64,000 nucleotides of DNA from Pseudanabaena sp. (GTDB lineage Bacteria; Cyanobacteriota; Cyanobacteriia; Pseudanabaenales; Pseudanabaenaceae): the NCBI GenBank assembly GCA_003249015.1, contig QBLS01000014.1, positions 50,823-114,822 of the forward strand, given 5' to 3'. Below the pieces are notes generated by a model, which searched no databases, was not told the origin of the DNA, and worked only from the letters and a program-made list of their open reading frames with translations. The stretch's first letter is position 1, and each line of letters opens with the position of its first letter. Below are positions 11,720-21,527 of the stretch, piece after piece. The position numbers were made by a program, and so were the translations under genes.

Positions 11720-12901
11720 ATGGTGATGATTGAAACCAAAGCCGAACGCATGGTCATAAATATGGGACCTCACCACCCATCCATGCACGGTGTTCTTAGA
11801 CTTATCGTCACGCTTGACGGCGAAAATGTAGTCGATTGCGAACCTGTCTTAGGGTATTTGCATCGAGGTATGGAAAAAATCGCCGAAAATCGCACGATTA
11901 TCCAATATTTACCCTACGTGACTCGATGGGATTACCTCGCTACTATGTTTACCGAGGCAATTACAGTCAATGCACCCGAAAAACTAGCCAATGTACCAGT
12001 GCCGCGTCGCGCCAGCTACATTAGAATGCTCATGCTAGAGCTTAGTCGGATCGCCTCTCACTTACTATGGCTTGGTACCTTTGTTGCTGATATTGGCGCA
12101 CAGACACCATTTTTCTATGTCTTCCGCGAACGGGAGATGATTTATGACCTGTTTGAAGCCGCTACAGGGATGCGAATGATGCACAACTACTTCCGTATTG
12201 GCGGAGTAGCTGCTGACTTGCCCTATGGCTGGATCGAGAAATGCGAAGATTTTTGCAATTACTTCATGCCTGTCATTGACGAGTACGAGAAATTGATTAG
12301 TAACAATCCGATCTTCCGTAAGCGTGTAGAAGGCTTAGGCACGATTACCCGTGACGAAGCAATTAACTGGGGATTGACAGGTCCCATGTTGCGTGGCTCA
12401 GGGGTAAAACTAGATTTCCGTAAAGTTGATCATTACGAACTCTACGATGAACTAGACTGGGAAGTCCAGTGGGACAGTGGCGGTGACTGCCTAGCTCGTT
12501 ATCTAGTGCGCGTCCGAGAAATGCGGGAATCCACCAAAATGATCTCGCAATGTCTCAAGCAAATCCCTGGAGGATCTTACGAAAATCTAGAAGCCCAACG
12601 AATGCTTGCAGGTCCTAAGAGTGAATGGAACTCGATGGATTACCAATTTATTAGCAAAAAGCCTTCCCCGACCTTCAAGGTCGCTGCGGGCGAGCATTAT
12701 GTCCGAGTTGAAGCTCCCAAAGGTGAACTGGGAGTCTATATCATTGGTGAAGATAGCGTCTTTCCTTGGCGTTTTAAAGTTCGTCCGCCTGGATTTATTA
12801 ATTTGCAAATTTTGCCAGAACTAGTTCGAGGCATGAAACTCGCTGACATTATGGCAATCTTGGGAAGTGTGGATATTATTATGGGTGAGGTTGATCGCTA
12901 A
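11720..12901 (+). CDS. ndhH: NAD(P)H-quinone oxidoreductase subunit H
   Basis: This 49-kDa-type subunit lies in the Q-module of NDH-1 (393 residues). It shows [22 protein letters not shown] near the N terminus, the [15 protein letters not shown] block that lines the quinone site, and the C-terminal [12 protein letters not shown]. The first ATG (11720) is used; a second ATG two codons later is also possible. The gene acts in cyclic electron flow and respiration at the thylakoid. Its stop overlaps the ATG of ndhA by one base (TAATG), which suggests tight translational coupling. Confidence 0.96.
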   Translation: MVMIETKAERMVINMGPHHPSMHGVLRLIVTLDGENVVDCEPVLGYLHRGMEKIAENRTIIQYLPYVTRWDYLATMFTEAITVNAPEKLANVPVPRRASYIRMLMLELSRIASHLLWLGTFVADIGAQTPFFYVFREREMIYDLFEAATGMRMMHNYFRIGGVAADLPYGWIEKCEDFCNYFMPVIDEYEKLISNNPIFRKRVEGLGTITRDEAINWGLTGPMLRGSGVKLDFRKVDHYELYDELDWEVQWDSGGDCLARYLVRVREMRESTKMISQCLKQIPGGSYENLEAQRMLAGPKSEWNSMDYQFISKKPSPTFKVAAGEHYVRVEAPKGELGVYIIGEDSVFPWRFKVRPPGFINLQILPELVRGMKLADIMAILGSVDIIMGEVDR

Positions 12902-14019
12902 TGTACGGTGGAATTGATCTACAGGCATCTCTAATCGAGATTTTGTCGGGGCTTGGGCTGCCGACAGATGTAGCCAAATTGATTTGGATGGTGCTGCCCA
13001 TGGCAGTAATGATCTTAGGCGTAACCGTGGGTGCGTTGGTTTGCACTTGGCTAGAACGTAAGATTTCCGCCGCAGCACAACAACGGATTGGACCTGAATA
13101 CGCGGGCCCATTCGGTTTGTTGATCCCCCTTGCTGATGTAGGTAAGCTATTGATTAAACAGGGAACAGTTCCTGCCAAAGCTGACCCATTACTCTACACA
13201 ATCGGACCAGCACTCGTATTTACCTCTGTATTTATCTGCTATCTCGTCATTCCCTTTGGTCAGAATTTAATTATTTCTGATATCAGTACTGGAGTATTTT
13301 TTGTAATCGCCATCTCTAGCATTGCCCCTATCGGTTTGCTGATGGCGGGTTACTCCTCCAACAACAAGTACTCATTGCTAGGTGGTTTACGAGCTGCCGC
13401 GCAGTCGATTAGCTATGAAATCCCTCTAGCTCTAGCGGTACTAGCGATCGCCTTAATGACCAACGGACTTAGTACCATCGACATTGTTAACCAGCAAGCT
13501 GAGTACGGGATTCTATCTTGGAATATCTGGCGGCAACCAATTGGGTTTGCGATTTTTATCATTGCTGCCTTAGCTGAATGTGAGCGTTTACCCTTTGACC
13601 TACCAGAAGCGGAAGAGGAACTAGTCGCGGGTTATCAAACTGAGTATTCAGGTATCAGGTTTGCTTTCTTCTATGGCGGTTCCTACGCAAATTTGCTCCT
13701 AGCAGGACTACTTGCCTCTATCCTTTATCTTGGCGGATGGGAATTACCCTTTCCTATTGACAAGATCAGTGATTCTCTGGGAATTGCGGCAAATACAGCA
13801 TGGTGGCAAGTTCTCGCCGCTTTTATTGGTTTAACCGCGACACTAACCAAAACCTACGCATTTATTTTCTTTGCCATCCTTTTGCGTTGGACAGTTCCCC
13901 GGGTTCGTATCGACCAATTGCTTGATCTTGGCTGGAAGTTTTTACTACCCATTGGGCTTGCTAATTTGCTAATTACCGCAGCGCTGAAGTTGGCTTTTCC
14001 TGTTGCTTTTGGCGGATAA
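12901..14019 (+). CDS. ndhA: NAD(P)H-quinone oxidoreductase subunit 1
   Basis: This membrane subunit (NuoH type) links the peripheral and membrane arms of NDH-1. It has 372 residues and about eight membrane segments. Family blocks are [51 protein letters not shown] and the acidic quinone-channel loop. The start overlaps the ndhH stop. ndhI follows after 78 nt. Confidence 0.96.
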   Translation: MYGGIDLQASLIEILSGLGLPTDVAKLIWMVLPMAVMILGVTVGALVCTWLERKISAAAQQRIGPEYAGPFGLLIPLADVGKLLIKQGTVPAKADPLLYTIGPALVFTSVFICYLVIPFGQNLIISDISTGVFFVIAISSIAPIGLLMAGYSSNNKYSLLGGLRAAAQSISYEIPLALAVLAIALMTNGLSTIDIVNQQAEYGILSWNIWRQPIGFAIFIIAALAECERLPFDLPEAEEELVAGYQTEYSGIRFAFFYGGSYANLLLAGLLASILYLGGWELPFPIDKISDSLGIAANTAWWQVLAAFIGLTATLTKTYAFIFFAILLRWTVPRVRIDQLLDLGWKFLLPIGLANLLITAALKLAFPVAFGG

Positions 14020-14028
14020 ACCCTCAAA

Positions 14029-14047
14029 CCTCTCCCAGCGGGAGAGG
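14029..14047. repeat. Short hairpin CCTCTCCC-agc-GGGAGAGG
   Basis: This 8-bp perfect stem lies between ndhA and ndhI. The same short palindrome type is common between cyanobacterial genes. It is unlikely to stop transcription. Confidence 0.6.
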
Positions 14048-14097
14048 AAGACAAGATTTTTGAATTTAAAGCAAAAACTTAACAACCAATTACTACC

Positions 14098-14691
14098 ATG
14101 CTGAAATTTTTAAGTAAAGTTGGTGAATATACCAAAGAGGCTGTCCAAGCCGCCAAGTATATCGGGCAAGGAATGTCAGTAACGTTCGATCATATGCGTC
14201 GCCGCCCTATCACCGTGCAGTACCCTTACGAAAAACTAATTCCTTCAGAGCGCTTTCGTGGACGTATCCACTTTGAATTTGACAAGTGTATTTCCTGTGA
14301 AGTCTGTGTGCGTGTATGTCCAATTAACTTGCCTGTAGTTGATTGGAAGTTTAATACAGAGATGAAGAAAAAGGAACTCAAGAGTTACAGTATTGACTTT
14401 GGAGTTTGCATTTTTTGTGGTAACTGCGTGGAATATTGCCCGACTAATGCGTTGTCGATGACAGAAGAATATGATCTGTCAACCTTTGATCGCCATGAGT
14501 TGAACTTTGATAGCGTCGCCCTTGGACGGATGCCGACTAAGGTTACTGAAGATGCATTTGTGACCCCAATTCGTGAGCTTGCCTATTTGCCTAAGGGTGT
14601 AATCGAAGGACATGAAGCACCTCATACAGCCAGACGGGCAGGGCTACGTCCTGAAGAAATTGCGGAAGCAAAAGCGGCTGATCAGGAATAG
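14098..14691 (+). CDS. ndhI: NAD(P)H-quinone oxidoreductase subunit I (2 x [4Fe-4S])
   Basis: This ferredoxin-like subunit of NDH-1 has 197 residues. Two complete 4Fe-4S motifs are seen: Cys64-x2-Cys67-x2-Cys70-x3-Cys74, and Cys104-x2-Cys107-x2-Cys110-x3-Cys114, each followed by Pro. The N terminus ([34 protein letters not shown]) matches the family closely. It passes electrons from ferredoxin toward the quinone. It is the third gene of the ndhHAIGE cluster. Confidence 0.96.
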   Translation: MLKFLSKVGEYTKEAVQAAKYIGQGMSVTFDHMRRRPITVQYPYEKLIPSERFRGRIHFEFDKCISCEVCVRVCPINLPVVDWKFNTEMKKKELKSYSIDFGVCIFCGNCVEYCPTNALSMTEEYDLSTFDRHELNFDSVALGRMPTKVTEDAFVTPIRELAYLPKGVIEGHEAPHTARRAGLRPEEIAEAKAADQE

Positions 14692-14760
14692 CTAAATTGA
14701 AATGCCGTGCGGCACTTCAGTACTCAAAAGTCATTTTAAGATTGATAAAAGGAGGTTTTA

Positions 14761-15369
14761 ATGAACAATATTGGTCTAGGTGATGGCTCTCAAACCGTAT
14801 CCCTAGTTGTCCTGACTGCAATGTTAATCGCTTCAGCAATGGGCGTAGTGCTATTACAAAACATCGTTTATGCTGCTTTCTTGCTTGGGGCAACTTTTAT
14901 CAGCGTAGCGGGACTTTACTTACTCCTCAATGCCGACTTTGTAGCAGCAGCTCAGGTTTTAATCTATGTAGGTGCGGTCAATATTTTGATCTTATTTGCC
15001 ATCATGCTAGTCAATAAGCGCCAAGACTATCAGGATGTAAAGTATGGAACTTTACGCAGTGTTGTTACTGGAGTAGTGTGTCTCGGTTTATTTGCCCTGT
15101 TAGGCGTAACTGTGACCTCTACTAGCTGGGCAGTTAGTCCTACGATCGCCAAATTGCCGTCTACGATGGTGGTTATTGGTCAGCATTTTTTCAGTGATTA
15201 TTTGCTTCCCTTTGAACTGGCATCAATTTTATTGTTGGTATCACTCATTGGGGCAATCGTCCTTGCCCGTCGCGAGCTTGTGCCTGACACGGTGAAAGTT
15301 GGACAGGTTGATACAGAGTCTCTTGAGTTGTTAGAAAAGCCCAAGGAACAGCTTGTCGCATCTAAATAG
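14761..15369 (+). CDS. ndhG: NAD(P)H-quinone oxidoreductase subunit 6
   Basis: This membrane subunit (NuoJ type) has 202 residues and five predicted membrane segments. The conserved AAFLLGATFISVAGLYLLLNADFVAAAQVLIYVGAVNILILFAIMLVN core is present. AAAGGAGG just upstream (about 14748-14756) is a very strong ribosome site for the ATG. It lies between ndhI and ndhE. Confidence 0.95.
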   Translation: MNNIGLGDGSQTVSLVVLTAMLIASAMGVVLLQNIVYAAFLLGATFISVAGLYLLLNADFVAAAQVLIYVGAVNILILFAIMLVNKRQDYQDVKYGTLRSVVTGVVCLGLFALLGVTVTSTSWAVSPTIAKLPSTMVVIGQHFFSDYLLPFELASILLLVSLIGAIVLARRELVPDTVKVGQVDTESLELLEKPKEQLVASK

Positions 15370-15379
15370 AAGCTCAGAT

Positions 15380-15410
15380 ATTTTTACCCCACCTTCGGTG
15401 GGGTAAAAAT
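15380..15410. repeat. Perfect 14-bp hairpin with UUCG-type tip between ndhG and ndhE
   Basis: The arms at 15380-15393 and 15397-15410 pair perfectly. The tip reads CC-TTCG-G, the stable UUCG tetraloop. Flanking A and T tracts make it a possible partial terminator in either direction. Confidence 0.8.
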
Positions 15411-15446
15411 TTAAATTGTTGAACTGATCTTAATAAAAAGTAAATT

Positions 15447-15752
15447 ATGTCTTTAGAACCTTTTTTGATTATTGCGGCTGCTCTCTTCTGCATTGGCATC
15501 TATGGATTAATTACTAGCCGTAATGCGGTACGAGTTCTAATGTCAGTGGAGTTGATGTTAAATGCTGTTAATTTAAACTTAATGGCTTTTTCTAATTATT
15601 TGGATTCTGCGAGTATTCGCGGTCAGGTATTCACTATTTTTGTAATCTCGATCGCGGCGGCTGAAGCGGCTGTTGGTCTAGCGATCGTGTTATCGATTTA
15701 CCGTAGTCGTGACACCGTAGACATGGAGCAATTCAATTTGCTACGTTGGTAG
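15447..15752 (+). CDS. ndhE: NAD(P)H-quinone oxidoreductase subunit 4L
   Basis: This NuoK-type proton-pumping membrane subunit has 101 residues. Three membrane helices carry the conserved glutamates ([15 protein letters not shown] and [17 protein letters not shown]). It is the last gene of the cluster, and a strong perfect palindrome follows 9 nt after the stop. Confidence 0.96.
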   Translation: MSLEPFLIIAAALFCIGIYGLITSRNAVRVLMSVELMLNAVNLNLMAFSNYLDSASIRGQVFTIFVISIAAAEAAVGLAIVLSIYRSRDTVDMEQFNLLRW

Positions 15753-15761
15753 CATATACTG

Positions 15762-15814
15762 ACTAAGAAACCCTCATAAGTTTAGTAGAACTAAACTTAT
15801 GAGGGTTTCTTAGT
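15762..15814. repeat. Perfect 24-bp palindrome closing the ndh cluster
   Basis: The arms at 15762-15785 and 15791-15814 are identical in inverted form over 24 bp, with a 5-nt loop. It lacks the GC core of the other palindromes. It is well placed to terminate the ndh transcript. Confidence 0.88.
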
Positions 15815-15983
15815 GATTAATTTAGACAAATCAAGAAAGTGCTACCTAAAGGCTTAGCACTTAGCGAGCTATGTATAGTCTTGCGCTAACTAAAAACTAG
15901 AAAAGTTTTTGAAAGTGTCGTTGAGCAATACTCTCAAAAACTTTTTTATACTACTCAAAGCCTCAAGAGGCTGTATAAGAATA

Positions 15984-16421
15984 ATGCAAAGCATTTTAAA
16001 GAATTTTTGGAGGCAGCGTAGTTTTAGATTTATATTTGTAGGAGCTATCACAACCCTAGCAAATATCTTATTGATTAATTTATTAGTTAGCTATTTTAAG
16101 TTAAATGATCCAATCTTAAGATCACTTGGAAATGCTTTTGCCACGGAAATATGTTTGCTATTAAGTTTTTTTTGTTATCGCCAATTTGTTTGGCAGGCAG
16201 TTTGGATGGGATGGCAAAAGGTTCTATTTCATGAATTACCTAGATATCATTTATCAATTATTTCAGTAATTGTTATTAGGATATTTTTGTTGTTTCCTTT
16301 GCTGGATTGGTTGGGAGTTCATTATAGTTTAAATACTTTGATCGGTATCGCTTTAGGAGCTGCTTCAAGTTATACTTTGAGCAATAAGTTTGTATTCAAT
16401 ATTCATAAAACTTACAAATAG
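15984..16421 (+). CDS. GtrA-family membrane protein
   Basis: This 145-residue protein with four membrane helices has the GtrA pattern: RFIFVGAITTLANILL at the N terminus and SYTLSNKFVF at the end. GtrA proteins are thought to flip polyprenyl-phosphate-linked sugars or to support glycosyltransferases that use them. The ATG at 15984 gives the usual family length; an upstream in-frame TTG at 15909 would add 25 residues. The GT39 gene starts 3 nt after its stop, so the two form one unit. Confidence 0.82.
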   Translation: MQSILKNFWRQRSFRFIFVGAITTLANILLINLLVSYFKLNDPILRSLGNAFATEICLLLSFFCYRQFVWQAVWMGWQKVLFHELPRYHLSIISVIVIRIFLLFPLLDWLGVHYSLNTLIGIALGAASSYTLSNKFVFNIHKTYK

Positions 16422-16424
16422 ACT

Positions 16425-18017
16425 TTGGCAATTAAGACAACTTTTAAGAACATTTCTAAGTATCTATATCTTAATCATTATCTGTTTCTGCTAGTTTGGA
16501 GCATCCCTTTAATAGTCTTTCAGGGTGAGTACCAGAGCCTGCTTGGGCATGACGAAGCTTACTATGCCACTCAAGCTCGTTGGATCGCAGAGGGAAAAGA
16601 ATGGTTTAGTGTACAGTGGTGGGATACACCAATTTACGATCGCGCCATTGGTTTGCAGTGGCTAATTGCCATAAGTTACAGATTTTTTGGGGTGTCTGAA
16701 ATAACTGCTAGATTACCCAATGCGATCGCCTCAATTTTAAGCATTCTTCTAACTTATAGTATTGGGAAAAAACTAATTAATAGTAGTGTTTCTTTACTAG
16801 GTGCTTGCTTACTGCCAATGATGTTTTTATGGTTACACAATTCTCGTGTTGTCTCCCAAGATATTGTTTTAACTACGTTTGAGCTAATAGGAATTTGGGC
16901 ATTGCTTAAAGGTAGCACAATCAAATTAAAACATACTGAATTTGGACTTAACATTCTTGCGGGCACGACATTAGGATTAGGGTTTTGCATAAAAAGCTTT
17001 ATGGTCTTTCTGTTTCCCATCGCTCTTTTGCCCTATGTACTCAACAAAAAAATTTGGCGTAACTTGGGTATTTACATCGGCATAGCTTTGGGTTCTATTT
17101 TGCCGATCGCTTGGCTTACGGCTAGTTGGCAACGCTATGGCTTTCTACCATTTGAGCAAATGTTTGGCAAACTGCTACATTTACGGGGTAGCGATCCAAA
17201 TTTGTACAATCCTGATAATTCGTGGTTTTATTATTTCTGGAATCTTCCTGCTAATACTTTACCTTGGAGCCTACTGGCTATCTACGGAATATTTTTGATT
17301 TGGATGAAGAGGAAGCTGTTTGATAATATTTCTTTGCTAATTGGCTATCCTTTAGTTCTTTTTTGTCTTCTGACTCTCTTCTCCACAAGAATGCCATATT
17401 ACACTTTGCAAATCTTACCTTTCTGGTCATTGTTTGCTGCCTATGCCTTAGAGAGCCTTTCCTTTAAAAAATGGTTTCGTGTGATGATTGGATCGCTCGG
17501 AATATTGCTTTTAACGATATCGGTTTTACTAAGCTTAAGCATAGTATCTACTCCTTCACAGGTAAAACCCTATCTAGGGTTAGGCTTTCTTGCAGGGACA
17601 GGTTGGATTATCGTAAATTTCCTGAAGACTTCTTCGTACTGGAGATTCGCAGTTTTAATTCCCATCTGGATTGCGATCGCTTTAGCGGGATTGACTGGGG
17701 TTTTGAGCGATCGCTCTCCTGAGGTGCGAGTCGCATTACAGCAGCCCACTGTTGCTAATGTTTTGAATAGCCAGATTGTTGATTTTGTGATTCAAGCTGA
17801 TCTTGATCCAACCGATCCATTAGTTTGGGCGAAGAATGCGGATCATCCTAACTGGCTACTACTTAGTTTCTATACATCTAAACTAGGAAAGCAAGTGCGT
17901 TCAGTATCCGAATTAAGCTCTGGTAGTTATGCTTGGATCAGCCCAAAAGCTGAAAAAGTAGACTCTTTAAATCCAATTACTTCGATTAAAGAGTGGCAGT
18001 TAGTACATATTAAATAA
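16425..18017 (+). CDS. Glycosyltransferase family 39 (ArnT/PMT-like) membrane protein
   Basis: This 530-residue protein has about 11-12 membrane helices. The first lumenal loop has the GHDEAYYATQARWIAEG motif, equivalent to the DE-x-RY loop of lipid-linked sugar transferases of the ArnT/PMT clan. GLQWLIAISYRFFG and SEITARLPNAIASI are also typical. The start is TTG, only 3 nt after the GtrA stop, so expression is coupled. It probably moves a sugar from a polyprenyl phosphate donor onto a lipid, protein or polysaccharide. The acceptor is unknown. Confidence 0.8.
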   Translation: MAIKTTFKNISKYLYLNHYLFLLVWSIPLIVFQGEYQSLLGHDEAYYATQARWIAEGKEWFSVQWWDTPIYDRAIGLQWLIAISYRFFGVSEITARLPNAIASILSILLTYSIGKKLINSSVSLLGACLLPMMFLWLHNSRVVSQDIVLTTFELIGIWALLKGSTIKLKHTEFGLNILAGTTLGLGFCIKSFMVFLFPIALLPYVLNKKIWRNLGIYIGIALGSILPIAWLTASWQRYGFLPFEQMFGKLLHLRGSDPNLYNPDNSWFYYFWNLPANTLPWSLLAIYGIFLIWMKRKLFDNISLLIGYPLVLFCLLTLFSTRMPYYTLQILPFWSLFAAYALESLSFKKWFRVMIGSLGILLLTISVLLSLSIVSTPSQVKPYLGLGFLAGTGWIIVNFLKTSSYWRFAVLIPIWIAIALAGLTGVLSDRSPEVRVALQQPTVANVLNSQIVDFVIQADLDPTDPLVWAKNADHPNWLLLSFYTSKLGKQVRSVSELSSGSYAWISPKAEKVDSLNPITSIKEWQLVHIK

Positions 18018-18043
18018 ATCAAATTTATAGATTTTTATATCAA

Positions 18044-19498
18044 ATGCAAGAAACATATAGGCGACTAGTTCTATCACACTTTGAAGAATTTGCAGGAAAG
18101 TTAGATCGTTGGCGGAAGCGGAACTTGTATTATTACAAGGACTTGGAAAAGTTACATCAGTTTTTAATTACAGATAAATCAACAGTGTTAGAAGTTGGTT
18201 GCGGTACGGGAGACTTGTTAGCTGCAACTAATCCTAGGCTCGGAGTGGGAATAGATTTTTCTGAGAATGTTATTGCGATCGCGCAGAAAAAATATCCAGA
18301 TTTAAAATTTTATAATTTCGATGCAGAAAAGATTAAACCAGAGTATTTCCCAATTCAGTATTTTGACTATATTATTCTGTCAGGGACATTGGGTTATTTA
18401 AGCGATATTCAATCCGTTTTAGAGACATTACAAAGTTTTTGTCATCCTCAAACCAGAATAATTATCTCGTTCCATAACTATCTTTGGGAGCCACTTCTCT
18501 GGTTTGCTGAAAAGATTGGGCAAAGAAGACCACAGCCCCCACAAAACTGGATTGCTTTGCCTGATATTCTTAACTTTCTAGAAATAACTGGTTACATACC
18601 TGTAAAGCAAAGTAAGCGTTTTTTACTGCCGAAAAAAATTCCCTTTCTATCTCAATTTGTAAACCAGTTTGTATGTCATCTACCTTTAATTGAGCAACTT
18701 TGTCTCACTCATTATGTCATAGCAAGAAAAAGATTTACAGACTCTGAGAACCTGCTCCAGACAGATACTTTGCCTAGCGTGACTATCGTTGTTCCTACTC
18801 GCAATGAATCAGGCAACATCAGGTCAATTTTTGATCGTATTCCACCATTGGGAAGTCATACAGAAATAATTTTTGTAGAAGGCAACTCCACTGATAATAC
18901 TTGGGAATCCATTCAAACTGAGATAGCTAACTACCCTGATAATCCTCAATTTTCTTATCATGCACTTCAGCAGAAAGGGAAAGGCAAGGGGGACGCGGTA
19001 AGGTTAGGATTTTCCCAAGCCAAGGGGGATATTCTGATGATCCTTGATGCTGATTTGACGGTTACTCCTGAGTGTTTGCCTAAATTTTTGAAAGTGATTG
19101 CCTCAGGAAGTGGGGAGTTCATTAATGGCTCTCGGCTTGTATATCCCCGTAGTGACTTAGCCATGCCTTGGCTAAACACCTTAGCGAATAAGTTCTTTGC
19201 CAGCCTCTTTTCATTTTTGTTAGATCAAAGGCTCAAGGATACGCTCTGCGGCACAAAAGTACTATGGCGAAAAGATTACGAACGTATAGTTGAACAGCGC
19301 CATTATTTTGGAGATTTCGATCCCTTTGGAGATTTTGATCTGCTGTTTGGGGCAGCTAAGCTAAATCTACATATTGTTGAAGTTCCAATTCGCTATCAAC
19401 AACGAACTTATGGAAGTTCCAACATTGCCCATTTTAGAGAAGGTATAGTCTTGCTGAAAATGTGTTTTTATGCAGCTCGTAAAATCCGATTTCTATAG
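18044..19498 (+). CDS. Methyltransferase-glycosyltransferase (GT2) fusion protein
   Basis: The protein has 484 residues in two parts. Residues 1-235 are a class I SAM-dependent methyltransferase with motif I LEVGCGTGD (49-57), then GIDFSENVI and an ILSGTLGYL motif. From about residue 248 a GT2 glycosyltransferase follows, with TIVVPTRNESGNI, FVEGNSTDNT, the DADLTV metal motif, GSRLVYPRSD, the DTLCGTKV motif of dolichyl-phosphate mannose/glucose synthase relatives, and FDLLFGAA. A polyprenyl-phosphate sugar synthase is therefore the most likely C-terminal activity, feeding the GT39 gene just upstream. The fused methyltransferase may modify the same substrate. Confidence 0.82.
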   Translation: MQETYRRLVLSHFEEFAGKLDRWRKRNLYYYKDLEKLHQFLITDKSTVLEVGCGTGDLLAATNPRLGVGIDFSENVIAIAQKKYPDLKFYNFDAEKIKPEYFPIQYFDYIILSGTLGYLSDIQSVLETLQSFCHPQTRIIISFHNYLWEPLLWFAEKIGQRRPQPPQNWIALPDILNFLEITGYIPVKQSKRFLLPKKIPFLSQFVNQFVCHLPLIEQLCLTHYVIARKRFTDSENLLQTDTLPSVTIVVPTRNESGNIRSIFDRIPPLGSHTEIIFVEGNSTDNTWESIQTEIANYPDNPQFSYHALQQKGKGKGDAVRLGFSQAKGDILMILDADLTVTPECLPKFLKVIASGSGEFINGSRLVYPRSDLAMPWLNTLANKFFASLFSFLLDQRLKDTLCGTKVLWRKDYERIVEQRHYFGDFDPFGDFDLLFGAAKLNLHIVEVPIRYQQRTYGSSNIAHFREGIVLLKMCFYAARKIRFL

Positions 19499-19577
19499 TT
19501 TTTTTCTACGGTTTTGATAAATTAAACAATTCGGAAATAACTGTTGTCTTACCGCACTTTGCACGTAGACCCATACT

Positions 19578-19626
19578 GAGAAGAATTTTAAAAGTGTTGC
19601 GAAGCAGCACTTTTAAAATTCTTCTC
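19578..19626. repeat. 23-bp palindrome with TGC-gaa-GCA tip
   Basis: The arms at 19578-19600 and 19604-19626 pair with one G-U around GAA. It lies between the glycosylation genes and the dCMP deaminase gene. Confidence 0.85.
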
Positions 19627-19692
19627 GGTTCGTTTGATCGGCAATTGTTATAGTATTGCTGGAGACAGCTATCAAAACCAATAAAAATATCT

Positions 19693-20256
19693 ATGCCAGA
19701 ATTGACTGACCAAATTGCCTTTCAACAACGTCCAACTTGGGATGAGTACTTTATGTTGCTCACTAAGTTAGCGGCGATGCGGTCAACCTGTTTAGCATTT
19801 CCTGTTGGTGCTGTCATTGTCAAAGACAAACAGGTGCTTGCCACTGGGTATAACGGCTCTCCTTCGGGTTCGGTGCATTGTACAACTCAAGGCTATTGCT
19901 ATCCTAATTTGATTAGTTGTGATGCGAGTAAAGAGTTTCCCTCACGGGCTGTCCATGCTGAAGCCAATGCGATCGCCCAAGCAGCAAAGCATGGAATATC
20001 GACCGATGGTGCAAGTATTTATGTGACTCTAGAACCTTGTATTTCTTGTTTAAAGTTAGTCGTTTCCGCAGGAATTAGGGAAGTTTATTATGAGACAACT
20101 TTTAATAAGGGGAATAATGCAGCACTTTGCCAATCGTTTGTAGATGAGGGTTTAGTTAAATTAAAGCAGATTCAAGTTTCTGCTTCAGTTTTGCAAAGAG
20201 CAAATCTATTTCTCAATTCACCAACTTCAGAGTTACGTTTATTTCCCCAAAATTAG
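19693..20256 (+). CDS. dCMP deaminase family protein
   Basis: This zinc-dependent deoxycytidylate deaminase (ComEB-like) makes dUMP for thymidylate synthesis. It has 187 residues. The zinc site is complete: His88 and Glu90 in HAEANAIAQA, with Cys116 and Cys119 in EPCISC. A second structural cluster is suggested by the Cys residues at 63-76. The N terminus PTWDEYFMLLTKLAAMRSTCL is typical. It stands alone between palindromes. Confidence 0.88.
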   Translation: MPELTDQIAFQQRPTWDEYFMLLTKLAAMRSTCLAFPVGAVIVKDKQVLATGYNGSPSGSVHCTTQGYCYPNLISCDASKEFPSRAVHAEANAIAQAAKHGISTDGASIYVTLEPCISCLKLVVSAGIREVYYETTFNKGNNAALCQSFVDEGLVKLKQIQVSASVLQRANLFLNSPTSELRLFPQN

Positions 20257-20277
20257 GGGTAAGTAGATCAGAATAAT

Positions 20278-20345
20278 TAAACCCTAAAACCAGAGGTTGT
20301 TCCGCCCGCGTAGCGGGCGGAACAACCCTTTTGGTTTTAGGGTTA
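20278..20345. repeat. Large palindrome, GTTCCGCCCGC core, convergent gene gap
   Basis: About 30 bp per arm pair, with a small bulge, around GTAGC. It sits between the convergent dCMP deaminase and FAD oxidase genes. Related copies lie at 31850-31885, 34395-34437, 36928-36970 and 63678-63728. Confidence 0.85.
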
Positions 20346-20348
20346 TGA

Positions 20349-21527
20349 CTAGCTGGAAGTTGTTGAGAACCTCTGCGGAGATAGGGAATCAATGATCAGA
20401 TCGTCTTCTCCCTTGGCATACTTAGCAAATCTCTGTGACAGGGTTGGCACATAGACGGTAGGACTGGTAAAACCTGTAAATAGATTGAGGTTATCGTATC
20501 CTGGGATAGCTCCTACTAAGGGCAAATTGTCACCGCTAAAAGCCACAAGGCAGTTGCGCCATTTACCTCGCAAATTACCGATCTTTGGCAATATGTTAGT
20601 TACAGACTTGCGGATATCTGTCTCACTCTGCACAGCATCAATCACCGCATAGGGATCGGTTAAAACACGACTAAGTTGTCCGAATCTAATGTGGCGATCG
20701 CTAAATTGAATTGCACCTGCATCAACGGAAGGGGGTAGCAGTTCATTTCCAGCTACATTCCAGAGGGTTTCATTTTTAGGATTGGTGGTTTCAGCTTCGA
20801 GGGCATAGCGCTTGGTGTCGGCAGGCATCACCATTGAGCGGAGTTCAAAGTCCACAGGTTCGCTATCGATCGCTTCGGCATGGGTAAAGTAAACCTTTGC
20901 ATCAAGCCCCGAAGCCTTGAGCAAGGCGCGTGACAGCCCACCCGCACAAATAGCGACCTTTTCACCGATGAAATCACCCTGTTCAGTTTTGATCGCAGTT
21001 ACGCGATCGCCTGTGATTACTAATTGATTCACTTTAGTGTAAACAATCTCACCACCTAATTGCTGAAAGGCTTGGCTATGGGCGGCGACAAAGCAATCTA
21101 GATTAATGTGCGCGTGGGGCAGTAGCAAGGCTCCACCGATGTGGTTTTGATCTAGCAGTGGTTCCCTTTCGGTAGATTCCTGAGCAGTGAGAAATGTCGG
21201 TGCGATCGCGCATTTTGCATATTGTTTGAGAACTTCATGGCGATCAGCATCAGACTCCAGAGTGAGCAGTAAATCTAGCTCCCGAAATTCTGTACTACTT
21301 CCTAATTCATCGGATAGTGACCTTTGACGCGCAATTCCCTCTTGGGCAAGTTGCTGCGTCATCGGCGTAGTCGCCGCCCAGTAAGATATGCCCCCATAGC
21401 CAAGGCTGCTACCACCTTGTAACTGCTGATGTTGTTCAATCAACAAGACTGAGAAACCAGCTTTTTGGAGTTCATAACTAAGGGATATGCCCGTGATGCC
21501 ACCACCAATTACAATCCAATCATGCAT
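20349..21527 (-). CDS. FAD-dependent amino acid/amine oxidase (DAO family)
   Basis: This DAO-family flavoprotein has 392 residues from the ATG at 21527. The N-terminal dinucleotide motif is WIVIGGGITGISLSYELQKAG, followed by VLLIEQ. CAGGLSRALL in the middle and a C-terminal FTGFTSPTVYVPTLS segment also fit D-amino acid/glycine oxidase relatives. An in-frame TTG at 21536 would add three residues. The start overlaps the end of mgdA by 8 nt, so the pair is co-translated. The substrate cannot be assigned. Confidence 0.8.
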   Translation of the reverse strand: MHDWIVIGGGITGISLSYELQKAGFSVLLIEQHQQLQGGSSLGYGGISYWAATTPMTQQLAQEGIARQRSLSDELGSSTEFRELDLLLTLESDADRHEVLKQYAKCAIAPTFLTAQESTEREPLLDQNHIGGALLLPHAHINLDCFVAAHSQAFQQLGGEIVYTKVNQLVITGDRVTAIKTEQGDFIGEKVAICAGGLSRALLKASGLDAKVYFTHAEAIDSEPVDFELRSMVMPADTKRYALEAETTNPKNETLWNVAGNELLPPSVDAGAIQFSDRHIRFGQLSRVLTDPYAVIDAVQSETDIRKSVTNILPKIGNLRGKWRNCLVAFSGDNLPLVGAIPGYDNLNLFTGFTSPTVYVPTLSQRFAKYAKGEDDLIIDSLSPQRFSTTSS

